A DNA stretch of 64,000 nucleotides from Inquilinus sp052113205 (GCF_052113205.1 NZ_JBFRCU010000008.1:62001-126000); one strand, 5' to 3'; positions 1 through 8,976 are shown, numbered from the stretch's first letter. A program made the numbers and translations. Notes: generated by a model from the sequence alone, not told the origin.

Positions 1-36
1 CCTCCTCGAGCGACAGACCCTTTGAAGGGACACCTC

Positions 37-891
37 ATGGCCCAAGACAGATCCCGCCCGATGCGCAGCTGGCTGTTCACGCCGGCGACGCGCCCCGACC
101 GCTTCGCCAAGGCCGCGGAGGCCGGGGCCGATGTCCTGATCATCGATCTGGAGGATGCGGTCGCGCCGGCCGACAAGCCCCGCGCCCGCGCCGCCGCCCT
201 GGGGCATCTGGCCGCCCCGGCGGAGGCCGGTCCGCTGCGCGCCCTGCGCGTCAACGGGCTCGACACCCGGGCCGGCCTCGCCGATCTCGACGCGCTGCTC
301 GGATCCGCGGCGGCGCCGGACATCCTGGTCCTGCCGAAGGCCGAGGGGACCGGCCATCTCCAGATCCTCGACCGGCTGCTGACCGCGGCCGGCAAGGCGG
401 CCCGGCTGGTCGGCATTATCGAGAGCGCCCGCGGCCTCGTCGCCGCCGAGGCGATCGCCGCTGCGACGCCGCGGCTGGCCGGGTTGATGCTCGGCGCCGC
501 CGACATGGCCGCCGATCTCGGCGCCGCCACGGCGTGGGAGCCGCTGGCTCGTGCCCGCTCCCGGCTGGTCGCGGCCTGCGCGCTGGCGGGCGTGACGCCG
601 ATCGACTCGCCCTTCTTCGACCTGAAGGATGAGGCGGGCCTGGAGCGGGAGGCCGCCGCATCCGTGGCGCTCGGCTTTGCCGCCAAGGCGGCGATCCACC
701 CGGCGCAGCTCCAGGCCATCAACCGGGCGCTCACCCCGACGCCCGATCAGGTCGAGACCGCCCGCGCCATCCTGGCGGAGAACGCAAAGGGCGTCGGCAC
801 CGTCGGCGGTCTGATGATCGATGAGGCGGTGGCGCGCAAGGCCCGCCGCGTCCTCGCGGCCGCCGGCCTGACCACCCATCCCCAAACGTAG
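37..891 (+). CDS. ripC: CitE-like CoA-ester lyase (citramalyl-CoA lyase type)
   Basis: A 284-residue member of the HpcH/HpaI aldolase-citrate lyase beta family, predicted to cleave a beta-hydroxyacyl-CoA such as (S)-citramalyl-CoA to pyruvate and acetyl-CoA in the cytoplasm. Family landmarks are visible: IIDLEDAVAP near residue 40 (acidic metal/CoA site), VLPKAEG near 100, GIIESARGL with the metal-binding Glu near 129, and LMLGAADMAADLG with the metal-binding Asp near 156. ATG at 37 is preferred over an in-frame TTG at 22 because GAAGGGA precedes it at normal spacing. It is followed after 11 bases by a MaoC hydratase and then a CoA transferase, the same trio as ripABC of itaconate degradation. 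The family is certain; the substrate is inferred from context. Confidence 0.8.
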   Translation: MAQDRSRPMRSWLFTPATRPDRFAKAAEAGADVLIIDLEDAVAPADKPRARAAALGHLAAPAEAGPLRALRVNGLDTRAGLADLDALLGSAAAPDILVLPKAEGTGHLQILDRLLTAAGKAARLVGIIESARGLVAAEAIAAATPRLAGLMLGAADMAADLGAATAWEPLARARSRLVAACALAGVTPIDSPFFDLKDEAGLEREAAASVALGFAAKAAIHPAQLQAINRALTPTPDQVETARAILAENAKGVGTVGGLMIDEAVARKARRVLAAAGLTTHPQT

Positions 892-902
892 GAGACATCC
901 CC

Positions 903-1430
903 ATGGACAGCATCCTGCCGGCCTACAAGGCGGTCGGCGAGCGCCGCTACCGCGAGACCTCGGGCCTCTACTGGGAGGATTTCGAACCGGGCGACGTGTT
1001 CGAGCACCGGCCGGGCCGCACCATCCTCGACACCGACAATGTCTGGTTCACCCTGCTGACCCTGAACATCCAGCAGGTACATTTCGATGCCGCCTACGCT
1101 GCCAAGACCGAATGGAAGAGGCCGCTGGTGGATTCGACCCTCACCCTGGCGCTGTTGACCGGCATGAGCGTGCGCACGGTCAGCGCGAAAGTCGTCGCCA
1201 ATCTCGGCTGGGACAAGGTGAAGGCCAGCCATCCGGTGTTCGTCGGTGACACCCTCTATGCCGAGAGCACGGTGCTGCACAAGCGCGAGTCCAAGAGCCG
1301 CCCGACCCAGGGGATCGTCACGGTCCTGACCCGCGGCCTCAACCAGGACGGCGTCGAGGTGATGAGCTTCGAGCGGACCATGCTGATCTACCGCCAGGGC
1401 CATTCGCCGGAAGCCGCCGCCAACTACTGA
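903..1430 (+). CDS. ripB: MaoC-family hydratase (itaconyl-CoA hydratase-like)
   Basis: A 175-residue single hot-dog-fold protein of the MaoC dehydratase family, expected to hydrate an enoyl-CoA. In the ripABC route this would be itaconyl-CoA (or mesaconyl-CoA) to citramalyl-CoA. The N-terminal part has the GxYWEDFEPGDVFEHRPGRTI pattern seen in dicarboxyl-CoA hydratases of this family, and the central region carries the conserved V-HxDAAYA and PLVxSTLTLALLTGMSV segments of the hot-dog helix. A good ribosome site (AGGAGA) precedes ATG 903, and the gene sits between the lyase and the CoA transferase with gaps of 11 and 27 bases, so one operon is likely. Mesaconyl-CoA hydratase is the main alternative. 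Confidence 0.75.
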   Translation: MDSILPAYKAVGERRYRETSGLYWEDFEPGDVFEHRPGRTILDTDNVWFTLLTLNIQQVHFDAAYAAKTEWKRPLVDSTLTLALLTGMSVRTVSAKVVANLGWDKVKASHPVFVGDTLYAESTVLHKRESKSRPTQGIVTVLTRGLNQDGVEVMSFERTMLIYRQGHSPEAAANY

Positions 1431-1457
1431 CCCGTCCGCAGACAAGGAGACACGACG

Positions 1458-2780
1458 ATGGACGTCGTCTCGCTCTACCAGTCCAAGCTGACCACGGCCG
1501 AGCAGGCCGTGGCGGCGATCCCCTCCGGCTCCCGCCTGTCGATGGGCTTGTCCGCGGCCGAGCCGCCTGCGCTGCTGCGGGCACTGGCCGACCGTGCCGC
1601 GGCCGGAGCGGTCGGGGACCTCAGGGTCTACTACTACGAGGCCGCGCGGACCGCCGGCGACACGATTCTCCGCTACGAGCTGAACGACCGCATCCGCCCC
1701 TATTGCATGTTCCTCAGCGGGGTCGAGCGGGCGCTGATCAAGCGGGGAATGGAGGAGGGCGGCCGCAAGGTGGTCGACTACGTGCCGTCGACCTTCCACC
1801 AGGCCGTGCGGCTGATGACGGAGGAGATCGGCATCGACACCTTCGTCTGCACCGTCTCACCGATGGATCGGCACGGCTATTTCAGCTTCGGCACCGGCAA
1901 CGACTACTCGACCAAGGTCGCCCGCTCGGCCAAGCGGCTGCTGGTCGAGGTCAACCAGAACATGCCGCGGGTGTTCGGCGAAGGCGCGCAGTTGCATGTG
2001 TCTGAAGTGGGCGCGATCGTCGAGAACCACGTGCCGCTGCTGGAGCTGCCGGGCCGCGACCCGGCGCCGGAGGACGAGGCCATCGGCAGCATCGTCGCCG
2101 GCCTGGTCCCGGACGGCGCCTGCCTGCAGATGGGCGTTGGCGCTTTGCCCAATCTGGTCTGCGCCGCGCTGCGGGACCGCAATGATCTGGGTGTGCACAC
2201 AGAGGCCCTGAACCAGGGTCTGGTCGACCTCATCCGTGCTGGAACCGTGACCAACCGGCGCAAGGCGCTCGACCGCGGCAAGTCGGTGTTCACCTTCGCC
2301 ATGGGGCCGAAGGCGATGTTTGACTTCCTCGCCGACAACCCGGCGATCCAGAGCCGGCCGGTGGACTATGTCAACGATCCGCGGATCATTTCGCAGAATG
2401 ACAATGTCGTCTCGATCAACGCTACGATCCAGATCGACCTGACCGGGGCCTGCAACTCCGAGCACATGCTCGGCCACCAATACAGCGCCTCCGGCGGGCA
2501 GTTGGACTTCGTGCGCGGCGCTTATGCCTCTCGGGGCGGCAAGTCGATCATCGCCGCGCGCTCGACGGCGGCCAAGGGCACGGTCTCGCGCATCGTCCCG
2601 CGGCTCGACGGGCCGGTGACGACACCGCGCATCGATACCCATCATATCGTCACCGAGTTCGGCGCGGCGAACCTGAAAGGCTTGCCCTCGACGGAGCGCG
2701 CCCGGGCCCTGATCGGCCTGGCCCATCCCGACTATCGCGACGAGCTGACCGAGGCGGCGAAGCAGCTTCACCTGCTCTGA
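1458..2780 (+). CDS. ripA: Acetyl-CoA hydrolase/transferase family CoA transferase (itaconate CoA-transferase-like)
   Basis: A 440-residue family I CoA transferase of the acetyl-CoA hydrolase/4-hydroxybutyrate CoA transferase type. The active-site glutamate is visible in LGVHTEALNQ (about residue 249), and the oxyanion-loop motif SGGQLDFVRGA lies near 355. It would move CoA from an acyl-CoA such as succinyl-CoA to a free dicarboxylate. Length and position as last gene of a lyase-hydratase-transferase operon match RipA of the itaconate route. RBS AAGGAG precedes ATG 1458. An upstream LysR-type regulator would be expected just left of the window. Alternative: a generic 4-hydroxybutyrate or propionate CoA transferase. 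Confidence 0.75.
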   Translation: MDVVSLYQSKLTTAEQAVAAIPSGSRLSMGLSAAEPPALLRALADRAAAGAVGDLRVYYYEAARTAGDTILRYELNDRIRPYCMFLSGVERALIKRGMEEGGRKVVDYVPSTFHQAVRLMTEEIGIDTFVCTVSPMDRHGYFSFGTGNDYSTKVARSAKRLLVEVNQNMPRVFGEGAQLHVSEVGAIVENHVPLLELPGRDPAPEDEAIGSIVAGLVPDGACLQMGVGALPNLVCAALRDRNDLGVHTEALNQGLVDLIRAGTVTNRRKALDRGKSVFTFAMGPKAMFDFLADNPAIQSRPVDYVNDPRIISQNDNVVSINATIQIDLTGACNSEHMLGHQYSASGGQLDFVRGAYASRGGKSIIAARSTAAKGTVSRIVPRLDGPVTTPRIDTHHIVTEFGAANLKGLPSTERARALIGLAHPDYRDELTEAAKQLHLL

Positions 2781-2884
2781 GCCGAGCGCCGCGGTGAGGA
2801 GACGGGAGAATATCATGGCCACCATCAAAGATCAGACGGTTTTCTCCGCATGAATCGTCAAATGTTCGATATTGGAGAAATAGG

Positions 2885-3373
2885 ATGACGAACCTGAAAA
2901 TTTGCGCGGCCGCCCTGCTGTGTGCGGCCCTGCTGTCGAGCCCGGCCCGGGCCGACGCGACCGAGACCGCCAAGGCCGCCGGCAAGGATGCGAGCTGGCT
3001 GTTCATCCAGACCGCCCAGAAGGTTCAGTTCGACGGCACGACGCTGACGTTGAGCGGCGTTAACCCATCGGTGGTAATGTTCACCGACCGTCCGGCGCGC
3101 ACCGCGGAAGCGATCCCGACCGCCACGTTTGTCAAGGACTGGGGCATCAAGGGTAAGGACAGCTTTGTCGCCGATCCGCCCAATGCCGGACTGACCAGCA
3201 TCGTCGACGGCAAGCTGCAGATCGCGACGGTGGAGCTCAAGCAGCCCTATCTCGACGGTACGACGCTGACTTTTCAGGCTCGCATTATCGAGGGTGCCGT
3301 GCCGGCGTCGGGCGGCACGACTTCGGTCTTCATCGATGGTGGTCAGTGCGGGCCACTCGATCCAAGGTGCTAG
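2885..3373 (+). CDS. Exported protein of unknown function, possibly 3'-truncated
   Basis: A 162-residue protein with a clear Sec signal peptide (short basic N-end, LLCAALLSS hydrophobic core, cleavage after ARA at about residue 23). The mature part is rich in beta-type sequence (TLTLSGVNPSVVMFTDRP, KLQIATVELKQPYL), and I do not recognise a named family. GGAGAAATAGG provides a ribosome site before ATG 2885. The C-terminal ten residues (GQCGPLDPRC) look unlike the rest, and the reading frame stops exactly where the IS3-type transposase remnant begins on the other strand. The natural 3' end may therefore have been replaced by the insertion. Confidence 0.6.
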   Translation: MTNLKICAAALLCAALLSSPARADATETAKAAGKDASWLFIQTAQKVQFDGTTLTLSGVNPSVVMFTDRPARTAEAIPTATFVKDWGIKGKDSFVADPPNAGLTSIVDGKLQIATVELKQPYLDGTTLTFQARIIEGAVPASGGTTSVFIDGGQCGPLDPRC

Positions 3374-3668
3374 CTAGGACCGTCTGCAGCCGGCCGATGA
3401 TGCGTTCGAGCTCGCCGATGCGGGCCTGCGCCTTGGCCAGGGCGCTGGCCGGATCCGCTGTCAGCCGGCTCGGGCGGCGGGGCGAGGGCTGCCGCCAGGC
3501 GCCGTTCGCGCAGGCCGGGCTTGGGACCGCGCTTGCGGCGGAGCCCCCCATCTGCCCCTTCCACTCGCCAGAGCGCACGCCAGCCGTAGAGCACCTTGCG
3601 GCTGATGCTGAGGTCGCGGGCGACCGCCGCCTCGCGCCAGGCGCCAGATCGACCATCAGCGCGCGATA
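3370..3668 (-). pseudogene. Remnant of an IS3-type transposase OrfA
   Basis: Read leftward from about 3668, the sequence encodes WREAAVARDLSISRKVLYGW, a typical OrfA helix-turn-helix, then RALWRVEG, LRRKRGPKPG, and after a frameshift near 3480-3500 the heptad-like LAKAQARIGELERIIGRLQ that normally leads into the OrfA-OrfB junction. No DDE catalytic domain follows and no start codon is evident. This is a decayed N-terminal piece of an IS3-family (IS1400/IS2-like) transposase. It abuts the end of the exported protein on the other strand. Confidence 0.7.
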
Positions 3669-3688
3669 ACGGAGTCAGTTATCGCGCG
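3660..3688. repeat. Perfect 11-bp inverted repeat (hairpin)
   Basis: Arms CGCGCGATAAC (3660-3670) and GTTATCGCGCG (3678-3688) are perfectly complementary around a 7-base loop. It sits between the transposase remnant and the integrase. There is no T-run on either side, so a simple terminator is not supported; an IS terminal structure or recombination site is possible. The remaining bases to 3805 show nothing recognisable. Confidence 0.6.
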
Positions 3689-3805
3689 TTGGGGTCTGGC
3701 TATCGGCTCGATGACGGCACGTCGGCGTGTGTGAGCGCAGGCGGTTGCGTGCCCAGGATTTAGACCTATGACGGCGTGCTTCGCAGGGAACCACCTAGCG
3801 TCATC

Positions 3806-5059
3806 TCATGCCGCCTCGGCAGTGCGCTTCCGGCCTGACTTCTTTGAGAGCATTGCCCGGACGAACCTGTCCCAGCGTGCCATGCCGGCCCGCTTCTCGG
3901 GCATGTAGTTCCAGCGGTCGTAGCTCTTCGAGCTCACGTCCTGCAGGGCGTGGTTCTGGATGCGGTCGCGGATCTCCTTGGAGAGGCCCGCCTTACCTGC
4001 GAGCGTCTTCCAGGTCCGGCGCAGATCGCGGTTGGTGACGACCGGGATGACGCCACGCTCGCGTTGCCGCCATATGAACGAATAGAGCGTGCTGTGCCTG
4101 ACCGGCTTGCTCGGATCCATAGCGGACGGGAACAGCCAGCCATGCTCGTTCGGCTTGATTGAATCGAGCATCTCGGCGGCGAGGGAGGGGACGGGCACCG
4201 CGTGTGGCCGGCTGTTCTTCGTCTTCGACCAGTCGAGGATGCGCTCAGCCGAGTCCCACTGATCCCTGTGCAGGCGCGCGATCTCCTCGACCCGCTGCCC
4301 CGTCAGCATCAGAATCTGGACCGCTCGCAGGTAGGGTGGATGGACCGGGGTGTCCGGGCACTCGAGCCAACGCCAGAGCTGGACGAACTCGCTCTCGTCG
4401 AGCCATCGGGTGCCGACCACCTTCGGTTCCGTCGGGATGCCCGCGGCCGGGTTGTAGACCAGCCGGAACCGGCGAGGAGAGGCATTTCGGTAGTCGTGCT
4501 CGGACTTCATGCCCCAGCTGTAGGCGGCCCGGATGTAGCTGCGGACGTGGTCGGCCATGGACCGGACGCCGCGCTCGAAGATCGGCCGCAGCACTTCGGT
4601 CACCTCGTCCGGCTCGATCTCACGGGCCGGGCGGTGTCGGCCGAGGAGATCGGCCACCTTGTTGAGCCCCTTCTCGGTCTCCTTCCAGGACGGCTTCCCT
4701 GCCTCCTTCAGCGCGGCGGCATAGGCTTCGAATAGATCGGCGACCGTGCCGGGGCGGGTGTCGGTGGCGATCTTGATGCTCCGGCCCTTCTGGATGGGAC
4801 CGGCGTAGTCCCGCTTGAACACCTCACGGGCCTCAGCCAGCGACATGGACGGGTAGTCGCCGAGCTTGGCCTTGATCCGCCTGCCGTCGCGCCACTGCTG
4901 GGCCATCCATTCGGCGAGCACCCGCTTCGGCATGCGCCGGAGGACGAGCACCAGGCGGCCGACGCCGCGGCCCTCGCCATCGGGGAGGGACTTCTGTTTG
5001 CCGGTCGACTCGACGTCCTTGATCGCGCGCCGGATCGCACCGTCGGTGAGGCTGCCCAT
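3806..5059 (-). CDS. Tyrosine recombinase/integrase (P4-like, genomic-island type)
   Basis: A 417-residue phage-type integrase. Residues 1-100 form the arm-binding domain of P4-like integrases (AKLGDYPSMSLAEAREV), about 105-190 the core-binding domain, and the rest the catalytic domain. Catalytic residues visible are R256 (TGQRVEEI), R347/R348 (RDLRRTW), H370 (NHALQ) and the nucleophile Y380 (SKSYDRWNY). Box II reads NRDLRRT where most family members have HxLRRT, so the usual histidine is replaced. The start ATG at 5059 gives the full N-terminal domain. No attachment site or tRNA is visible next to this gene, so it may be a resident of an older, now composite island. Confidence 0.9.
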   Translation of the reverse strand: MGSLTDGAIRRAIKDVESTGKQKSLPDGEGRGVGRLVLVLRRMPKRVLAEWMAQQWRDGRRIKAKLGDYPSMSLAEAREVFKRDYAGPIQKGRSIKIATDTRPGTVADLFEAYAAALKEAGKPSWKETEKGLNKVADLLGRHRPAREIEPDEVTEVLRPIFERGVRSMADHVRSYIRAAYSWGMKSEHDYRNASPRRFRLVYNPAAGIPTEPKVVGTRWLDESEFVQLWRWLECPDTPVHPPYLRAVQILMLTGQRVEEIARLHRDQWDSAERILDWSKTKNSRPHAVPVPSLAAEMLDSIKPNEHGWLFPSAMDPSKPVRHSTLYSFIWRQRERGVIPVVTNRDLRRTWKTLAGKAGLSKEIRDRIQNHALQDVSSKSYDRWNYMPEKRAGMARWDRFVRAMLSKKSGRKRTAEAA

Positions 5060-5204
5060 CGAAAGCTCCCGAGTCGTTGAGGGCGGTTGACGTTCGCGGA
5101 CTGGGGTCGGAATGCCGTCCGATCCCCCAATTACCGCCCCCAGTTTGCCGCGGCACGACGGAGCTCTTCAAGGCAGAAAAATGAAGTGTATCAATGGGCT
5201 TGTG

Positions 5205-5223
5205 CGTGATCGAACGTGATCGA
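5205..5223. repeat. Short tandem direct repeat upstream of the integrase
   Basis: CGTGATCGA occurs at 5205-5213 and again at 5215-5223, one base apart, in the region upstream of the leftward integrase. It could be a recombinase arm site or a regulator half-site pair. The rest of 5060-5388 contains no gene or structure I can support. Confidence 0.35.
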
Positions 5224-5388
5224 TCCAGCGCGAGTGGGATGGTTATGCACAGACGTCCGCTGCGCTCCGGTTCGCGGAATCACCAGTGGCCTCACGCTAA
5301 CGCGCTTCCATACGGTATCTTAGTCCTCTGGCCCAATTTCAACCTCAGTTCGATTTTGCAGGCCATCCTCGATGGGTAGGTGTGGACT

Positions 5389-5427
5389 GACATATCATAC
5401 TCATTGAGTTTTAGCGGATGATATGTC
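5389..5427. promoter_or_regulatory. HipB-type operator (inverted repeat)
   Basis: GACATATCAT (5389-5398) and ATGATATGTC (5418-5427) are exact reverse complements separated by 19 bases, in the short AT-rich stretch directly upstream of the HipB-like gene. Autoregulation through palindromes at the promoter is the rule for HipB regulators. The right arm overlaps a possible ATG at 5418, which supports the downstream start at 5439 for the regulator. Confidence 0.6.
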
Positions 5428-5438
5428 ACTCATTTTAT

Positions 5439-5780
5439 ATGGCGCGCTCATCCGCATCCAAAACGGCACTCCCTCCTCCAGGACGTCGGGCCCTCAAAGC
5501 CTTGGGCCACGACATCGCGGTCGCGCGCAAGCGCCGCCGCATTCCGCAGCAGTTGTTGGCGGACAGGATGCTGGTGACCCGGCAGACGCTCCAGAGACTT
5601 GAAGCCGGCGACCCTACGGTCAGCCTGGGGGTCTTGGCTAGCGCCCTCTTCGTCCTCGGCTTCACGTCGCGCCTGGAAGCGCTGCTGGCGCCTGGGAGCG
5701 ACGCGATGGGGATCAGCGAGGATCTGGCGAGGCTGCCTCGGCGCACCCACGCCCCGTCTGACGGCGACCTGGACTTCTGA
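5439..5780 (+). CDS. HipB-like XRE-family antitoxin/repressor
   Basis: About 113 residues with a helix-turn-helix of the Cro/C1 type: LGHDIAVARKRRRIPQQLLADRMLVTRQTLQRLEAGDPTVSLG is the recognisable HipB-like pattern (quoted elements LADRMLVTRQTLQRLEAG span helices 2-4). It would bind the palindrome upstream and neutralise the HipA-like kinase encoded 5 bases downstream. An in-frame ATG at 5418 would add MICHSFY but lies inside the operator; ATG 5439 is preferred. No strong ribosome site is visible for either. The C-terminal tail is acidic and poorly conserved-looking. Confidence 0.75.
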   Translation: MARSSASKTALPPPGRRALKALGHDIAVARKRRRIPQQLLADRMLVTRQTLQRLEAGDPTVSLGVLASALFVLGFTSRLEALLAPGSDAMGISEDLARLPRRTHAPSDGDLDF

Positions 5781-5785
5781 CGCCG

Positions 5786-7066
5786 ATGCCGAGCACTACC
5801 ACGATCGTCTTCATGCATCTGCCGGGTGGGCCAGTCCCGGCGGGCCGGCTGACGATGACGAGCGAGCCGCGCGCCAGCTTCGCGACCTTTGCCTATGGTC
5901 GGCGATATTTGGAGCGCCCCGACCGGATACCGGTGGACCCTGTTCAGTTGATGCTGCCGGACCCGGGCCACGCGGACATCGAGTTCCGGACCGAGGAAGG
6001 CTTTTCGAACTTCAACGGCATCCGTGACGCCGCGCCCGACGGCTGGGGACGCTACCTCATGTACAAGGCTCTGGATGACCGGGAGCCAAGTGAGGCCGAG
6101 ATCCTCCTTGCCTCGGGAGACTACAGGGTTGGCGCCCTGGCCTTCGGCCCGACCCCGGATGCGCCGCAGCGGCTGACCCCCTGGGGAGAAGGGGATGCGC
6201 CAGGGGAGCATTTCACGCTGATAGAACTGGCCGCCGCCATCGAGCAGGTCCAATCGGTGGAGGAACTGGACGATAACTTGCGCCGACTGCTTACGGCGGG
6301 CTCGTCATTGGGTGGGGCGCGGCCGAAGGCGGTGACGGAGGTCGCGGGTCAGCCGTGGATTGCCAAGTTCCCGGCCAATGACGACATCTACCCCATCTGC
6401 CGCATCGAACTGGCGACTATGCGGTTGGCGAAGCAATGCGGCCTGAACGTTCCGAACTTGGATTTCCGAGAGGTTCTGGGGCGGGACATCTACATGATCG
6501 AGCGCTTCGACCGGATCCTGACGGCCGACGGCGTGCGACGGCGGCCTTTTGCTTCGGGACTGACGATTCTCGGCGCCCACGAAAGCGACGTCGGTCGGCA
6601 TAGCTATGCCGACCTGGCCGCCGCTCTTAGGCAGTACGGCACCAACCCTCGCACGGATCTCGTCGAACTGTTCCGTCGCATGGTATTCAACATCCTCGTC
6701 ACCAACGACGACGACCACCTCCGCAACCATGGTTTCCTTTGGGAAGGGAAGGGCTGGCGGTTGTCGCCGCTCTATGACGTGGTGCCCAAACCCCAGGTGG
6801 GGCTAGAACGGACCCTGGTGCTCGGGGTCGGGCCGCAGGGACGTGGGGCCACCCTGGAGAATGCCGTCGCGGGCGCCAGCGCTTTCGGCCTGACGGCGGA
6901 GGAAGCCACGCGAGAAGTCTTGGCGCTGGTCGACACGGTCCGGACCGAGTGGGTGAACCAGTTTCAGGCGGCGGGACTGCGTGATGCAGAAATCAAGCGG
7001 TTCGCTACGTGTTTCCGCCAAGCCGAGTTGGGGCGCAAACTGCTGATGAACAACCGCCCAGATTGA
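5786..7066 (+). CDS. HipA-like serine/threonine kinase toxin
   Basis: A 426-residue HipA-family kinase. The N-terminal HipA_N domain holds FSNFNGIRDAAPDGWGR; the central GSSLGGARPKA (about 171-181) corresponds to the phosphorylation/ATP loop; the catalytic loop is NDDDHLRNHG (307-316, Asp and Asn in place); and LSPLYDVVP near 327 is the metal-binding DxxP segment. HipA proteins phosphorylate aminoacyl-tRNA synthetases and induce persistence. All key motifs are present, so it is probably active. It is translationally close to the HipB-like gene (5-base gap), a standard type II toxin-antitoxin layout. It guards the left side of the peptidase island; a decayed relative lies near 30.3 kb. Confidence 0.85.
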   Translation: MPSTTTIVFMHLPGGPVPAGRLTMTSEPRASFATFAYGRRYLERPDRIPVDPVQLMLPDPGHADIEFRTEEGFSNFNGIRDAAPDGWGRYLMYKALDDREPSEAEILLASGDYRVGALAFGPTPDAPQRLTPWGEGDAPGEHFTLIELAAAIEQVQSVEELDDNLRRLLTAGSSLGGARPKAVTEVAGQPWIAKFPANDDIYPICRIELATMRLAKQCGLNVPNLDFREVLGRDIYMIERFDRILTADGVRRRPFASGLTILGAHESDVGRHSYADLAAALRQYGTNPRTDLVELFRRMVFNILVTNDDDHLRNHGFLWEGKGWRLSPLYDVVPKPQVGLERTLVLGVGPQGRGATLENAVAGASAFGLTAEEATREVLALVDTVRTEWVNQFQAAGLRDAEIKRFATCFRQAELGRKLLMNNRPD

Positions 7067-8333
7067 CCCCGGTCGGATCAGGGTGGGCATGTGTGCGAGG
7101 ATTCCACGTCGACGACGTGCCGGACCAGTGCGACTTCGTCGTCAAGTAACCACTGGTCAAGCGGTTCCGAAACATTCGCTACGCGGGATATGCCCGGTGC
7201 ATCCCGCCCTCGGTGAGGCTCTCATGCTATGCCGGTCTGGCGGCGCAGCCGAGCACCTCCTGTTAGCACAGCGAGCGTCTGCTTCGGGGCGGCGCGATGT
7301 CTGTTGTTGGCACATTTACAAAGGGCCAATCATTCCGACTTTTCAACAGAATCGGCGCGATCCCGCCAAGCCGGGCCGGAACCTGTCGAGAAGCATCCTC
7401 TCGGAGCAATGCAAGCCGTCTACACCACTGCTGCCAACTGATACGGGCATCGGTGGTTGTGCGTCCTCGCAGCCAGCGATCATTGTGCGAGGCTGCCCCC
7501 CACAACGGGCGGCCTTCTTGCCGTCGGCCCAACGCTCAGCATCTCCGTGTTATCCCCTCGCAGTTCCATCCCTTGTGCCCCGCCCTCCGGCATCGGAGCG
7601 ATCCGGTCGACCAGGCGGCGGGATCAAGTGGGTCCGGCCTCCTTCCACGTGCGCCGGCGCCATTCAATCGGTGGAGAGGTCCTGAGACGACCGCGTTGAC
7701 CGACCCTTGCCTACGACAGCTGACCGGCGCGAACGTAGCTGGAGCCTGGTAGAAGGAGGGATGGGTTCGCGATGTCTCCTAGTGTGAATCCGCGCTAGGC
7801 AGTGATCCCTAGTATCGCGCGAAATCCGGCGCTTAACCTGCTGATCGGCCACGGCATCCCATGCCGATCTACGCCACCTAAATCGCAACTCCGCACAATC
7901 TGCTAAAGTAGGGCTAATTCGTGTCTTCTATACCCCGTTTGGGGGATGACGGCGTCTTCATACGGTGCGATTATACATCTTTCTTAAGCCGGACACTTAT
8001 GCGCACCATAAGCAATTGCGATTTCATACTATCTGTGTATCCAGCGGACGAAGCGTCACTTGCTGCGACGAGACGTCTAGAAAGCTCTCGAACAAATTTC
8101 GCTCGTAGACTGAGAGAGCTATGATGCCGCTTGTCGATAACATATTTTGTCAATAACTAGGGATCGGGGGCGCGGTATAGAAATGTGCCCGTTCGAGATC
8201 GACACGATCAAGTGAAAAAAATGAGATGGCCCGATCCATCTTCCTGATCTCGTTTACGATCCTCTTAACGTTACAAAGCATAAAATAATCATAACACGAC
8301 CGCATACACATCTTTGATTTATGGAGTTTTGAA
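7067..8333. other. 1.27-kb stretch without a supported gene
   Basis: Several open frames of 60-200 codons occur on both strands, but none shows protein-like composition or a recognisable domain. About 7250-7450 looks like decayed repeat DNA (CGATGTCTGTTGTTGGCACA and neighbours recall dispersed noncoding repeats in alphaproteobacteria). From about 7880 the base composition becomes much more AT-rich, ending in the promoter region of the M15 peptidase gene. The GTG frame at 7921-8124 (67 codons) is the best small-gene candidate but has no support beyond being open. Confidence 0.5.
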
Positions 8334-8903
8334 GTGGTCAGTTATCTCGACTTGCTCCCAAAACCAAACGCAAGCACCGTGAACGTCGGTTTGGCCTCTC
8401 CGAAGCTCTCGACTTTACGAAGCATTCTCGGTGAACCCCGTCCCGACTATACGGGCGAATGCCAGCCGATCACTGGACCCTTCAAGGATCGTATCGTAAC
8501 GAAGTCGGTCGGTCCTTTCAGGTGCACCGGCGTCGACGTGGCCGTTGAGGCACTAAGGGCCGTTCTCGACACCGTCAAGGAAGAGGTGCCGGATCTCTAT
8601 AAAATTCTCGGCACCGCCGGCATGGCCTGCGCTCGCCGAGTCAAGCTGCGTCAGCCGGATGACTCCATCAAGCTCGGGAAGAATCCTTCGAACCACTCCT
8701 GGGGACTCGCCGTTGACATTAAAATTGACGGCGCCCTCGATCGCCAGGGAGACGATAGGTGTTATCGCGGCCTGCTTATTCTTTCCCGCTATTTTAACGC
8801 GGCCGGCTGGTACTGGGGCGTCAGCTTCCCAACAGAGGATTCAATGCATTTCGAGGTGGCCGAAACGACGCTTCGCCGCTGGAAGACAGACGGGCTTCTG
8901 TAG
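8334..8903 (+). CDS. M15-type zinc peptidase (VanY/D-Ala-D-Ala carboxypeptidase-like)
   Basis: A 189-residue protein with the M15 signature: SNHSWGLAVDI places zinc ligands H120 and D127, and MHFE places H171. Such enzymes cut peptidoglycan stem peptides (D-Ala-D-Ala or L-Ala-D-Glu). There is no signal peptide, so it is cytoplasmic unless exported with help, as with phage endolysins. The start is GTG 8334 with ATGGAG upstream. It is the first gene of the rightward set and the preceding 140 bases are AT-rich and promoter-like. The next gene begins 73 bases downstream. A phage-endolysin origin is an alternative to a role in the cluster. Confidence 0.8.
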   Translation: MVSYLDLLPKPNASTVNVGLASPKLSTLRSILGEPRPDYTGECQPITGPFKDRIVTKSVGPFRCTGVDVAVEALRAVLDTVKEEVPDLYKILGTAGMACARRVKLRQPDDSIKLGKNPSNHSWGLAVDIKIDGALDRQGDDRCYRGLLILSRYFNAAGWYWGVSFPTEDSMHFEVAETTLRRWKTDGLL

Positions 8904-8976
8904 AGCGCGGCTGTCGTCATCAGGCTCGGGTTGCTGAGCGAACCCGCAAGGCCCCCAAAATGGAGGGAGGTTGCCG

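Noticed and set aside
7083..7685. A 200-codon plus-strand frame after the hipA-like gene
   Set aside because: No ribosome site, no domain, Arg/Pro/Ser-rich translation, and it lies in what looks like decayed repeat DNA.
7921..8124. A 67-codon plus-strand frame in AT-rich DNA before the M15 gene
   Set aside because: Open and with a weak upstream purine stretch, but no recognisable product; insufficient support to call a gene.
8334..8903. Reading the M15 peptidase as evidence for a complete prophage
   Set aside because: No capsid, portal, terminase, tail or holin genes are present, so a prophage is not supported.
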